Source of the DNA: CAWIJJ01 sp963836405
GTDB lineage: Bacteria; Acidobacteriota; Terriglobia; Bryobacterales; Bryobacteraceae
Assembly (NCBI GenBank): GCA_963836405.1
Contig: CAWIJL010000003.1
Location: forward strand, 310,001-374,000
Reading direction: 5' to 3'
Length of the DNA: 64,000 nucleotides
Position numbers and translations under genes: made by a program. The notes beneath the pieces are model-generated. The model saw only the letters and a list, made by a program, of their open reading frames with translations, was not told where the DNA came from and searched no databases. This document shows positions 45,897 to 55,472 of the stretch, one piece after another (position 1 is the first letter of the stretch; the number at the start of each line of letters is the position of its first letter).

Positions 45897-45958
45897 GTGA
45901 CGAGAAGTACTGGCCCCGCGAGAAGTCGGGATTATGCCACAATGAATGAGATAGTCTC

Positions 45959-47659
45959 ATGCCCAACCCAATTTTGGATCAGGATCGCGGTACCGATCCG
46001 GAATCCCAACCTACCGAACCCAACGAATCCTTCGGTGCGATCCTGTCCGAGTACGAACAGTCGCATTCGCACAGGCCCGAAGAAGGCGGCAAAGGTCTGG
46101 AAGGCACGGTTATCGCCGTTTCGGGCGAGTCCGTGTTTCTGGACATCGGCTTCAAGATCGAAGGCATCATTCCGCTCGTGGAATTCCAAAAAGCCGGCGA
46201 GAGCATCGAGCCGGGCGACAAGGTGCAGGTCTCGATCAAGGGACGTGGTCCGGAGGGTTATTACGACCTCTCCAAGATCAAGGTGGAGCGGCCCAAGGAC
46301 TGGTCCGCGCTCGAAAAGGCTTTCGCCGACAAAGCGACCATTGCCGGCGTAGTGAGCGCGGTGGTCAAAGGCGGGTTGAGTGTCGATGTGGGCGTGCGCG
46401 CCTTCATGCCGGCCTCTCGCAGCGGCGCCAAAGACGCCGCCGAGATGGAAAAGCTGGTGACGCAGGAGATCCAGTGCCGCATCATCAAGCTGGACGTGGC
46501 CGATGAAGACGTGGTGGTGGACCGCCGCGCCGTCCTCGAAGAAGAGGAGCGGGCGACCAAGCAGCGCCGTTACGCGGAGGTCAAGGAAGGCGAAACGGTG
46601 CACGGCACCGTGCGCAGCCTGACCGACTACGGCGCCTTCGTAGACATCGGCGGCGTGGACGCATTGCTGCACGTGGCCGACATTTCCTGGGGACGCATCA
46701 ACAAGCCCGCGGATGTGCTGACGGTGGGGCAGGAGATCGAAGCCAAAGTCCTAAAGGTGGATGTGGGCAAGCGGCGCATCTCACTCGGCATGAAGCAGCT
46801 TCAGCCGCATCCGTGGGAAACCGCTGCCGAGAAGTACAAAGTGGGAGAGCGCGTGCAGGGTAGCGTGACGCGCGTGGCGGACTTCGGCGCATTCGTGGAA
46901 CTCGAAAAGGGCGTGGAGGGGCTGATTCACCTTTCCGAAATGTCCTGGTCGAAAAAGATGCGCAAGCCGGCCGACGTGGTCAAGCCGGGCGATCAGGTGG
47001 AAGTGGTGGTGCTGGGTGTGAACCCGGCCGACCGCCGCATTTCGCTGGGGCTCAAGCAGGCGCTGGGCGACCCGTGGGCAGATGTGGCGCAGCGCTTCCC
47101 GAAGGATTCGGTGGTCGAAGCGCCAGTGGTCAGCGTGCAGAAGTTCGGCGCGTTCGTGCAGCTTGCCGAGGGCGTGGAGGGTATGATCCACGTGGGCGAC
47201 ATCACCGCCGAGAAGCGCATCAACCATCCGCAGGACGTGCTCAAGATCGGGCAGGTGGTGAAGGCGCAAGTGCTGGAGATCGACACCGAGAAGCGCCGCC
47301 TGCGGCTGGGAATGAAGCAACTCATTCCGACCAGCCTGGACGAATACATCGCCGAGCACAAGGAAGGCGAAGTAGTAACCGGCCGGATGACCGATGTTTC
47401 CGGCGGGCGCGCGCGGGTGGAACTGGGCGAGGGCGTGCAGGCCATCTGCCGGATCGGCGGAGAATCGCAGGAGGCCGAGAAGAGCGTGCCTGAAAGCGGT
47501 GCGGACCTTTCGTCCCTTACTTCCATGCTGGCGGCTAAGTGGAAAGGCGGCCAGGGCGGCGGCAGCAAGCGCGAACCGGTGCGGTCAGGGCAGGTGCGCA
47601 GCTTCCGCATCGTGAAGTTGGATCCCGCGGGCAAGAAGATCGAAGTGGAACTGGCGTAG
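45959..47659 (+). CDS. rpsA: 30S ribosomal protein S1 (six S1 domains)
   Basis: A 566-aa RNA-binding protein with six S1 (OB-fold) repeats: about 40-105 (GLEGTVIAVSGESVFLDIGF), 125-195 (IAGVVSAVVKGGLSVDVGVR), 207-277 (VHGTVRSLTDYGAFVDIGGV), 293-365, 380-452 (VVEAPVVSVQKFGAFVQLAE) and 465-525. Repeats 3-5 have the classic GAFV(D/E)...GL(I/L)H...RISLG core. It loads structured mRNAs onto the 30S subunit. First host gene after the prophage: the ATG is only 62 bases from the integrase start, so its promoter must be in that gap or in phage DNA. Confidence 0.9.
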   Translation: MPNPILDQDRGTDPESQPTEPNESFGAILSEYEQSHSHRPEEGGKGLEGTVIAVSGESVFLDIGFKIEGIIPLVEFQKAGESIEPGDKVQVSIKGRGPEGYYDLSKIKVERPKDWSALEKAFADKATIAGVVSAVVKGGLSVDVGVRAFMPASRSGAKDAAEMEKLVTQEIQCRIIKLDVADEDVVVDRRAVLEEEERATKQRRYAEVKEGETVHGTVRSLTDYGAFVDIGGVDALLHVADISWGRINKPADVLTVGQEIEAKVLKVDVGKRRISLGMKQLQPHPWETAAEKYKVGERVQGSVTRVADFGAFVELEKGVEGLIHLSEMSWSKKMRKPADVVKPGDQVEVVVLGVNPADRRISLGLKQALGDPWADVAQRFPKDSVVEAPVVSVQKFGAFVQLAEGVEGMIHVGDITAEKRINHPQDVLKIGQVVKAQVLEIDTEKRRLRLGMKQLIPTSLDEYIAEHKEGEVVTGRMTDVSGGRARVELGEGVQAICRIGGESQEAEKSVPESGADLSSLTSMLAAKWKGGQGGGSKREPVRSGQVRSFRIVKLDPAGKKIEVELA

Positions 47660-47699
47660 CGCGCGAAGGCGCGTTGCGATTACACTCGAGCGGACCCGA

Positions 47700-48050
47700 T
47701 GGCGAAGAAGTCCGCGGCGGTTTTCCTCAGCTACGCACACGAAGACCGCGAGATCGCCCGCGCGATTCGGTGGTGAGCGCCGGTTATCCGGTCTGGGATC
47801 GCCCGGCCCGCCAGCAGCGCGCCATTGATTTTGGACCGGTCTTGAAATCGTCGAGATCCTGAAGCAGGCCGCCGATGTCCCGAACAGCCAAGCGCACGGC
47901 CTGAAGAAATCTTCATCTCTTACTCGAGCGACGATGCCGCCGGACGTGCAAACCAGCGAAGCTTTCGTGGGCACCGGCCGCGTTCCAGCGATTCATTTCC
48001 GGAAGAGTTTCGAGCAGGGGCTAAGCGGACTACTCGGTGTGCGGAACGTG
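47700..48050 (+). pseudogene. Remnant of TIR-domain gene(s)
   Basis: ATG 47700 opens MAKKSAAVFLSYAHEDREIA, the beta-A strand and first helix of a TIR domain (VFLSYAHED), but stops at 47776. In the next frame follows SAGYPVWDRPARQQRAIDFG (the SGYxVWDR piece of TIR), then fragments to about 47880. A second TIR start appears at 47907 (EIFISYSSDDAAG) and also runs out. At least two broken frames, no full ORF. It fills the 440-base space between S1 and metK. Effector-type TIR genes are often parts of defence systems; this one is dead. Confidence 0.6.
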
Positions 48051-48055
48051 GAGTA

Positions 48056-48095
48056 CCGGAAGGCCGGCGCCCGGAAGCAGCGCCGGCCCTTCCGG
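48056..48095 (-). terminator. Hairpin after metK
   Basis: CCGGAAGGCCGGCGC (48056-48070) pairs with GCGCCGGCCCTTCCGG (48080-48095) with one bulge and a 9-base loop, directly after the metK stop (48101). No clear U-tract, so it could be a terminator helped by Rho or a 3'-end stabiliser. Confidence 0.5.
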
Positions 48096-48100
48096 GTTAG

Positions 48101-49276
<1,176 letters not shown>

Positions 49277-49326
49277 AGGTGTCCTCCTGCGGTTTCAATT
49301 CAATTTAACACGCGTTCCCGATCAAC

Positions 49327-50748
49327 TCAGTAGCGGTAGTGGTCCGGTTTGTACGGCCCTTCCACGGGTACACCGAGGTACTCGGCCTGTTTCGGGGAAA
49401 GCGTGGTCAGCTTGACGCCGATTTTTTCAAGGTGCAGCCGGGCCACTTCCTCGTCGAGGCGCTTGGGCAGGGTGTAGACGCCGGGCTTGTAGGTATCGCG
49501 GTTCTGCCACAAGTCGAGCTGTGCCAGGGTCTGGTTGGAAAAGCTGTTGCTCATCACGAAGCTGGGATGTCCGGTGGCGCATCCGAGGTTCACCAACCGC
49601 CCCTCGGCCAGCAGGAAAATGCTATTGCCTTCCGGGAAGGTGTACTGGTCCACCTGCGGCTTGATGTTGGTTCGTGCGGCATCCGATCCGTTCAGCCGGT
49701 CCACCTGAATCTCGTTGTCGAAGTGACCGATGTTGCAGACAATGGCTTGGTCCTTCATCTTGCGCATCTGCTCGAGCGTGATGACTTCGCAGTTGCCGGT
49801 GCAGGTGACGTAGATATCGCCGCGCCCCAGCGTGTCTTCGAGCGTGGTCACTTCGAAGCCTTCCATGGCGGCCTGCAAGGCGTTGATCGGATCGATTTCC
49901 GTGACTACCACGCGCGCGCCCATGCCCCGCAGCGAGTGCGCCGAGCCCTTCCCCACGTCGCCGTAGCCGCAGACTACCGCCACCTTGCCCGCCACCATCA
50001 CATCCGTCGCGCGCTTGATGCCGTCGGCCAGCGATTCGCGGCAGCCGTACAGGTTATCGAATTTCGACTTGGTGACCGAATCGTTCACGTTGACAGCCGG
50101 CACCAACAGGGCGCCCGTTTCCTGCATCTTGTACAGGCGGTGGACGCCGGTGGTGGTCTCTTCGGAAACGCCGCGCCAGTCCTTGACGATCTCGTGCCAA
50201 CGGCCCGGGTTTTCCGCATTTACCTGCTTCAACAGGTTCTTGATCACCTGTTCTTCCTGGCTACCGGAGGGGGTGTTGACCCAACCGCTGCCGTTCTCGA
50301 GCTCGAAACCCTTGTGGATCAGCAGGGTCGCGTCGCCGCCGTCATCCACGATCAACTCCGGCCCTTTGCCGTTCGGATGCGAGATGGCCTGGTAGGTGCA
50401 CCACCAGTAGTCCTCGAGCGATTCTCCCTTCCACGCGAAAACGGGAGTGCCGGCGGCGGCGATGGCCGCAGCGGCATGGTCCTGCGTCGAGAAGATGTTG
50501 CAGCTTGCCCAGCGCACGGAAGCGCCCAGATCCGCCAGGGTTTCAATCAACACCGCGGTCTGGATGGTCATGTGCAGCGAGCCGGTGACGCGGACGCCGG
50601 CCAGCGGCTTCGATTCGGCGTATTTACGCCGGATGGCCATCAGGCCCGGCATTTCCTGTTCGGCGATGGTGATTTCCTTGCGGCCCCAGTCCGCCAGCGA
50701 AAGGTCGGCCACCTTGAAGTCTGTCTGGTTCAGCGTCGCAGTACCCAT
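49327..50748 (-). CDS. ahcY: Adenosylhomocysteinase
   Basis: A 473-aa NAD-dependent enzyme that splits S-adenosylhomocysteine to adenosine and homocysteine, removing product inhibition of methyltransferases. Complete: SLADWGRKEITIAEQEMPGL, NIFSTQDHAAAAIAAAGTPV, substrate region NVNDSVTKSKFDNLYGCRES, NAD fold VAVVCGYGDVGKGSAHSLRG, SNSFSNQTLAQLDLWQNRD, ending in the family C-terminus PYKPDHYRY. It has the long form's insert (PSGSQEEQVIKNLLKQVNA). First gene of the ahcY-metK unit. Confidence 0.97.
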   Translation of the reverse strand: MGTATLNQTDFKVADLSLADWGRKEITIAEQEMPGLMAIRRKYAESKPLAGVRVTGSLHMTIQTAVLIETLADLGASVRWASCNIFSTQDHAAAAIAAAGTPVFAWKGESLEDYWWCTYQAISHPNGKGPELIVDDGGDATLLIHKGFELENGSGWVNTPSGSQEEQVIKNLLKQVNAENPGRWHEIVKDWRGVSEETTTGVHRLYKMQETGALLVPAVNVNDSVTKSKFDNLYGCRESLADGIKRATDVMVAGKVAVVCGYGDVGKGSAHSLRGMGARVVVTEIDPINALQAAMEGFEVTTLEDTLGRGDIYVTCTGNCEVITLEQMRKMKDQAIVCNIGHFDNEIQVDRLNGSDAARTNIKPQVDQYTFPEGNSIFLLAEGRLVNLGCATGHPSFVMSNSFSNQTLAQLDLWQNRDTYKPGVYTLPKRLDEEVARLHLEKIGVKLTTLSPKQAEYLGVPVEGPYKPDHYRY

Positions 50749-50800
50749 TTATTCCTCGCATCAAAAAATCTTGATACATTGATATTAGAGCATCCCTGGC
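50749..50800. promoter_or_regulatory. Shared operator between ahcY and its regulator
   Basis: 52 bases between divergent starts. TTGATA occurs twice with an 8-base period (50771-50776 and 50779-50784), flanked by ATCTTGAT and by ATCAA-N6-TTGAT in reverse. AT-rich against GC-rich surroundings. The position and repeats suit binding of the ArsR-type regulator encoded next door and control of both genes. Confidence 0.6.
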
Positions 50801-51715
50801 ATGGCGTCAATTCTGAAATCGCTGCGGCTGGCGGCGGATCCAAACCGCCTGCGCATTCTGTTGCTTCTCGAACAGGAAGAGCTGTCGGTGGCGGAATTGC
50901 AGGAAATTCTGGCGCGCGGGCAGAGCCAGATTTCGACGCATCTCGCGCAGTTGAAACAGGCGGGCCTGGTTGACGACCGGCGCACCGGCAAGAACGCCTT
51001 CTACCGGCTGAGCGCACCCAAGGAACTGATGGACCTGCTGCGGCGGGCGACGAGCGAGGTGCCCGAAGCCGTCCAGGACCGGGCCGGGCTGCGGCTGGTG
51101 CTGCGCAAGCGCCAGGACAAGATGCGCCGGTATTTCGACGAACTGGCCGGCAAGTTCGGGCGCCAATACGTTCCGGGCCGTTCCTGGAAGGGCATTGCGG
51201 AGGCGCTGCTTAAATTGATGCCGCCCATCGTGATCGCGGACCTCGGTGCGGGGGAGGGGACCCTTTCACAACTGATGGCGCAGACGGCCAAGCGCGTGAT
51301 CGCCATCGACAACTCGGAGAAGATGGTGGAATTCGGCGCGGAACTGGCGCGGCGGCACCAGATTGCGAACCTCGAATACAGGCTGGGCGATCTCGAGGAA
51401 GTGCCGATCCGCTCGGGCACGGTGGATCTCGCGTTCCTGAGCCAGGCGCTGCACCACGCCGTCCACCCGGAGCGGGCGGTTTCCGAGGCATGGCGGATTC
51501 TGAAGCCCGGGGGCCGCATCGCCGTGCTGGACCTGAACCGCCACCATTTTGAAGAGGCCAGGGAAATGTACGCCGACCTGTGGCTTGGCTTCACCGAACT
51601 CGAACTCGAACAGTATTTGAAAACGGCGGGCTTCCGGGGTGTCGAAACGGCGATCGTGCACCGCGAGTCCGAAGCGCCGCACTTTGAAACCGTGCTGGCC
51701 ACGGCGCAGAAGTAG
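50801..51715 (+). CDS. ArsR-family regulator with methyltransferase domain (SahR type)
   Basis: A 304-aa fusion. N-terminal winged HTH (LSVAELQEILARGQSQISTH LAQLKQAGLVDDRRTGKNAF). From about 115 a class I methyltransferase fold: IVIADLGAGEGTLSQLMAQT (motif I), RVIAIDNSEKMVEFGAELAR, DLAFLSQALHHAVHPERAVS, ILKPGGRIAVLDLNRHHFEE. Divergent from ahcY-metK, and of the same architecture as the SahR regulators of the methionine cycle, which sense S-adenosylhomocysteine. I infer the same role. Its stop is 3 bases from the convergent thioredoxin gene. ATG 50801. Confidence 0.85.
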   Translation: MASILKSLRLAADPNRLRILLLLEQEELSVAELQEILARGQSQISTHLAQLKQAGLVDDRRTGKNAFYRLSAPKELMDLLRRATSEVPEAVQDRAGLRLVLRKRQDKMRRYFDELAGKFGRQYVPGRSWKGIAEALLKLMPPIVIADLGAGEGTLSQLMAQTAKRVIAIDNSEKMVEFGAELARRHQIANLEYRLGDLEEVPIRSGTVDLAFLSQALHHAVHPERAVSEAWRILKPGGRIAVLDLNRHHFEEAREMYADLWLGFTELELEQYLKTAGFRGVETAIVHRESEAPHFETVLATAQK

Positions 51716-51718
51716 ACG

Positions 51719-53237
51719 CTATTCGAGGCCGGCCGACTTCAACATGTCCCGGAACTGCGCCTCAGTGCGCATATCGATGGAGCGCGCCACGATCCGCCCT
51801 TCACGGTCGAACAGGAAGCTCTTCGGAATGCCCTCTACGTCGAAGGCCTCGTTCACCTTGCGGTCCGGATCGAGCAGCACCGGAAAGGAGTAGGGCTGCT
51901 TCTTGAGAAAGCCGTCCACCGTTTCCCGATCCTCGTCGGAAACGGCGAGCACCACGAAGCCGTCCTTCTGAAACTCGCGATACAGCTTCTCCATATCCGG
52001 CATCTCTTTGCGGCAGGGAGGGCACCAGGTGGCCCAGAAGTTGAGCAACACCACTTTTCCCTTCAGCGTCGACAGGGAGTAGGTTTTGCCGTCCATCCCG
52101 GTAAGGTTGAAGCTCTTGCCTGACTGAATCGCCTCCCGCAGCGCCAGCAGGGCATCGGCGGCATCGAGAGCGGGATCCTGCACCGGCTTGGCGACGTGCT
52201 CATACCGAATGTACTTGGCTAGCTGCACGTATTCCGAAGAGCCGCCCGCCTGAATGGACCCGCCCAGCGCACCGGCCACGGCCGCGAGCGCCTCCTTGCC
52301 GAGGTTGCCTTCTGTAGAGAGGTTGCTCAGGCTCATGGCGAGGCCGAGACGCTGCTGCGCATCGGGCAGGGATCTGATACCGGCCGCCACCTCGATAGCC
52401 GCGCGGGCGCGTTCGTCATCGCTGGCCATGCCGCGGAATTGACCGATGCGCTGTTGCAGCCGGCGTGCTTCGGCGAAATCGGGTGGCGGGCTGAGATGAG
52501 GCGGTCCCGCGATTGATGCTGCGCATCTGCACTGGTTCCTGAAGGTTCCACCGGCTCAGCGCCTCGCGGAACTTTCCCGCCTTAGCCGGGGCGATAGCGA
52601 GCAGACGGCTTCCCGCGGCCACCAGGACGGTATCGCGCGGGTTGGAGGTCGAGATCGTCTGCTGTCCGGACTGGAAGGTTGCGCTCAAGGTTTCGCCATC
52701 TCCGAAACCGGGTTCCGAAGCGGCCGTCAGCACCTGTTCGAGCGATTCGGCTGCCGCGTCTGGAGCTAGCGGCGCCATTGCCGCCGCCAGGCTAATCATC
52801 GAAAGCGCGTCGTCAGGTTTGATGCCGGCGGCCTGCCTGCCTGCTACGCTCTCGCGATACAGAGGAATCGCGGCGGGCGACTTTTGCCGGGCGAGGGCGG
52901 CGATGAGGTCCGGAAGCAGGGCAGGCGCCTTCGCTTTCACCAATGCGGCCGCCCCGGCGGGATCAGCGGCCGCCAACATGCGGACGACAACCGAGCCCGG
53001 CGGATCTTTCGCAGCCCGCAATTGGTCGAGAGCCTGGCGGGTAAATCGGGCGGCAAGGTCCGGGTGTTCTTTCTGGAGCGCCTGCGCGCCCAACAACCGG
53101 AACTCGACTCCCAAAGAGGCTGGAGTTCGGCCGGCGTCCGTATCCAGCCGGGCTGCCGCGGCGGCAACGGGGTCCCGATCGGCAGCGGTCGAGACAGCGG
53201 CCAGACAAAACACTGCAACGGCGTGGAAAAGGCGCAT
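51719..53237 (-). CDS. Secreted TlpA-like thioredoxin-fold protein (one frameshift)
   Basis: Two ORFs join near 52517 (AGCATCAATCGCGG): the sense reading is IAGPPHLSPPPDFAEARRLQ then QRIGQFRGMASDDERARAAI. Total about 505 aa. Start MRLFHAVAVFCLAAVSTAAD at 53237 is a signal peptide. A long Ala-rich helical part (residues 30-350) precedes the thioredoxin fold: LKGKVVLLNFWATWCPPCRK (CPPC redox site), GFVVLAVSDEDRETVDGFLK, VEGIPKSFLFDREGRIVARS (cis-Pro). Probably a periplasmic thiol reductase of the TlpA/ResA kind; partner unknown. Confidence 0.8.
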
Positions 53238-53265
53238 GGCGGCTCTCCTTAGTGGGGAGTATACC

Positions 53266-53709
53266 TTAACGGTTTGCGTCCGCGGGGGCGCCGGCCGGGG
53301 GCTTGACGGGTTCGGCGTCGTGCTTGGGGCCGAGACCAAGGGCAATCAGCGACAGGGAATTTATCTTGCCGTTGGCATCGATGTGCTGGTCTGTCTGGAA
53401 GCGCTTCAACGCATCGGTGCAGTTTACGTTCCATGTTCCGTCCGCTTCCTCGGACTTCAAATAGCCTTTGGCGACCAGCGCCTCCTGAATTTCCTTGTAG
53501 CGTTCCGGACCCGGCGCCAATTGGCGGTTTCGCCAGGTCACCTTGGGCGCGGCTTTCTTCCGTTTGGAGGTAGCTTTGGTTGTCTTCTTGGCCGTGGAAG
53601 ACGCGGGTTTCTTCGCCGTCGTCGTCTTCCTTTGGGCTCCGGCAGCCACCGCCTGCCAGTTGAGTGCAAGCAGCAGGGCAGCTATGGCAAGGGCAAGAAT
53701 ATTCCGCAT
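53266..53709 (-). CDS. Small secreted protein with peptidoglycan-binding-like domain
   Basis: A 147-aa protein with signal peptide (MRNILALAIAALLLALNWQA). Residues 25-60 are Lys/Thr/Pro-rich (TTTAKKPASSTAKKTTKAT). A compact C-terminal domain follows: RYKEIQEALVAKGYLKSEEA, then DGTWNVNCTDALKRFQTDQH, with the pattern of peptidoglycan-binding type 1 repeats (IQxALxxxGY...DGxxxxxTxxALxxFQ). Likely an envelope protein. It is followed by HtrA's terminator. Confidence 0.7.
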   Translation of the reverse strand: MRNILALAIAALLLALNWQAVAAGAQRKTTTAKKPASSTAKKTTKATSKRKKAAPKVTWRNRQLAPGPERYKEIQEALVAKGYLKSEEADGTWNVNCTDALKRFQTDQHIDANGKINSLSLIALGLGPKHDAEPVKPPAGAPADANR

Positions 53710-53741
53710 GCGCAGGATTTCATTTTATCAGCAGACCCAAC

Positions 53742-53771
53742 AAAAAAGAGCGGCCGGTTGCCCGGCCGCTC
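53742..53771 (-). terminator. Terminator of htrA
   Basis: GAGCGGCCGG (53748-53757) and CCGGCCGCTC (53762-53771) form a perfect 10-bp stem with a 4-base loop. On the minus strand it is followed by TTTTTTG. It lies 29 bases past the htrA stop. Confidence 0.85.
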
Positions 53772-53799
53772 AGGAGGACAGATGGAATCGTCAGGTTGT

Positions 53800-55407
53800 C
53801 TACGGATTGTTGCGCAGCGTGCCGGCGAGGAAGGCCGTGGTCCAGTCGCTGCCGCGGCCGGTCCGCCGCAGAACGCGGAACGCCACGGCGGTCCCGGGCT
53901 TCAGGGTTCCGCGGATGCGCGTCACGTCGTCAGTCGAGTTTACCGGCTCCTGATTGATGGCAACCAGTATGTCGCCGTCGCGAAGGCCGATGTCCTCCGC
54001 GAACGAGCTCGGCTCGACGGAGCTGATCAACACTCCGCCGCTCTGTTTCAGGGAGAGGCTCTGGCGGCGCGCTTCGGTGAGGTTCTGAATCTGCATGCCG
54101 AAGCTGGTGGTGCCGGTTTCTTCACGGTTCGGTGCGGCTTCGGCGCCTCCAAAACGGTCCGGGAACACCTGGGCCAGGTCGCCCACCGTCACTTTGAAGT
54201 TCTGGCTCTTGCCGCCGCGAACCACACTGAGATCGAGAGGCGTGCCCACCGGAGTAGCCGTCACGATGTTGACCAGCTCGTTGCCATCGCGTACGGTCTT
54301 TCCGTTCACCGAGGTGATGATATCGGCTTCATGAAGGCCGGCCTTCTCGGCAGGACCACCCGGCGCAACGGACTGCACGAACACGCCGTGGTCGGCGTTG
54401 TACGCCTTGAGCAGCGAACGGGTCTGTTCGGGGTCGGAACTGAAGGTGATGCCGATGGAACCGCGGGTCACCTTGCCGTGCTTGATGATGTCGTTGTACA
54501 CCATCGCGGCGGTGTTGATGGGCAGCGCGAAGCCGATGCCCTGATACCCGCCGGAACGCGATGCAATAGCGGTGTTGATGCCGATGACCTCACCGCGCCC
54601 GTTCAGCAGCGGGCCGCCGCTGTTGCCGGGGTTGATGGCGGCATCGGTTTGCAGGAAGTGCTGATACTGGGAACTCTCGCCGGGAATGTCGCGCTCCCGA
54701 GCGCTGATGATTCCGGCCGTCACCGTGGCCTGGAATCCGAACGGCGAACCGATCGCGATGCACCAGTCACCCACCTGGACGGCGTCGGAATTGCCGACTT
54801 TTGCCGGGACTACGTTCTTCTTGTTCTCGACGCGAATTACCGCGAGGTCGGTCGCGGCGTCCACGCCGACTACCTTGGCGTCATATTCGGTCGGATCGTC
54901 CATGAACTTAACCTGGATCCGGTCCGCCTTGTCTACCACATGATTATTGGTCAGGATGTAACCCGCATTGTCGATCACCACACCCGAACCCAATGCGGAA
55001 CCACGTCCCTGCGGCATCTGCGGCGTGTCTCCGCCGAACGGATTCCCAAAGAAGCGGTACAGGAAGTCGTTCATGCTGTTGTCGCCGTTGTCCTCGTCCG
55101 GAGGTGTTGCCTGTTGGCGGCGATTTGGCATATTCCGCGTCGTCATCCGCGTCGGTTGGGGATTGTAAGTCGTCGAAATATTCACCACCGATGGCTCAAC
55201 TTGTTTGGCTATCTGGGCGAAGGTGTTGGATAGTTCAACGGGGCTGGGGATGACGAGCGGCGTCGCACCGGGAGCCACCTGATTGTCTTTCGCGGCGTTC
55301 ACGCTCGAATTAACTAAGGTACCGAGCACGATACCAAACGACAGCGTGAACAGAATCAGCGTAAACGAAAGCAGCTTTTGGTTGCGCAACTTGTCGAGTA
55401 AATTCAT
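53800..55407 (-). CDS. HtrA/DegP serine protease with two PDZ domains
   Basis: A 535-aa periplasmic protease/chaperone. N-terminal membrane anchor or signal (LLSFTLILFTLSFGIVLGTL, residues 13-32). Protease domain with His in YILTNNHVVD, Asp in DAATDLAVIRVENK and Ser in AAINPGNSGGPLLNGRGEVI. Two PDZ domains (about 300-390: HGVFVQSVAPGGPAEKAGLH; 430-520: GVLISSVEPSSFAEDIGLRD). Family members clear misfolded envelope proteins. A short linker has a Met/Arg-rich stretch (MTTRNMPNRRQQATPPDEDN). Single gene with its own terminator. A small hairpin (55439-55454) lies upstream. Confidence 0.9.
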   Translation of the reverse strand: MNLLDKLRNQKLLSFTLILFTLSFGIVLGTLVNSSVNAAKDNQVAPGATPLVIPSPVELSNTFAQIAKQVEPSVVNISTTYNPQPTRMTTRNMPNRRQQATPPDEDNGDNSMNDFLYRFFGNPFGGDTPQMPQGRGSALGSGVVIDNAGYILTNNHVVDKADRIQVKFMDDPTEYDAKVVGVDAATDLAVIRVENKKNVVPAKVGNSDAVQVGDWCIAIGSPFGFQATVTAGIISARERDIPGESSQYQHFLQTDAAINPGNSGGPLLNGRGEVIGINTAIASRSGGYQGIGFALPINTAAMVYNDIIKHGKVTRGSIGITFSSDPEQTRSLLKAYNADHGVFVQSVAPGGPAEKAGLHEADIITSVNGKTVRDGNELVNIVTATPVGTPLDLSVVRGGKSQNFKVTVGDLAQVFPDRFGGAEAAPNREETGTTSFGMQIQNLTEARRQSLSLKQSGGVLISSVEPSSFAEDIGLRDGDILVAINQEPVNSTDDVTRIRGTLKPGTAVAFRVLRRTGRGSDWTTAFLAGTLRNNP

Positions 55408-55472
55408 GGATGTCTCTTAACTCCTCTGCTTGCCTGGGAGCGGGCTTTCCCGCTGCTACCCTCCAGCAATCT

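Larger units (their letters stand above)
1..45900. mobile_element. Prophage (podovirus-like), left end not seen
   Basis: Packaging, head, tail, polyvalent-protein, sigma-factor and integrase genes form one continuous block whose late genes are read leftward. The right boundary is placed between the integrase start (45896) and the host S1 start (45959), because host genes follow without a break. The left boundary is not visible: the last late-operon gene ends at 201, a terminator lies at 126-156, and bases 1-120 hold no gene. I found no convincing direct repeat between the first 120 bases and the integrase side, so attachment sites are not assigned. No tail tape measure, sheath or tube gene was recognised, and the portal is P22-sized, which favours a short-tailed virion. 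No tRNA lies at either edge. Confidence 0.85.

Noticed and set aside
49277..49326. SAM riboswitch before metK
   Set aside because: Only 50 bases and no SAM-riboswitch core; control more likely through the SahR-type protein.
49339..50973. 544-aa plus-strand ORF
   Set aside because: Antisense of ahcY, which is unmistakable.
52642..55233. 863-aa plus-strand ORF opposite htrA
   Set aside because: Antisense to the intact HtrA gene; composition is Arg/Gly-rich shadow and no domain is seen.
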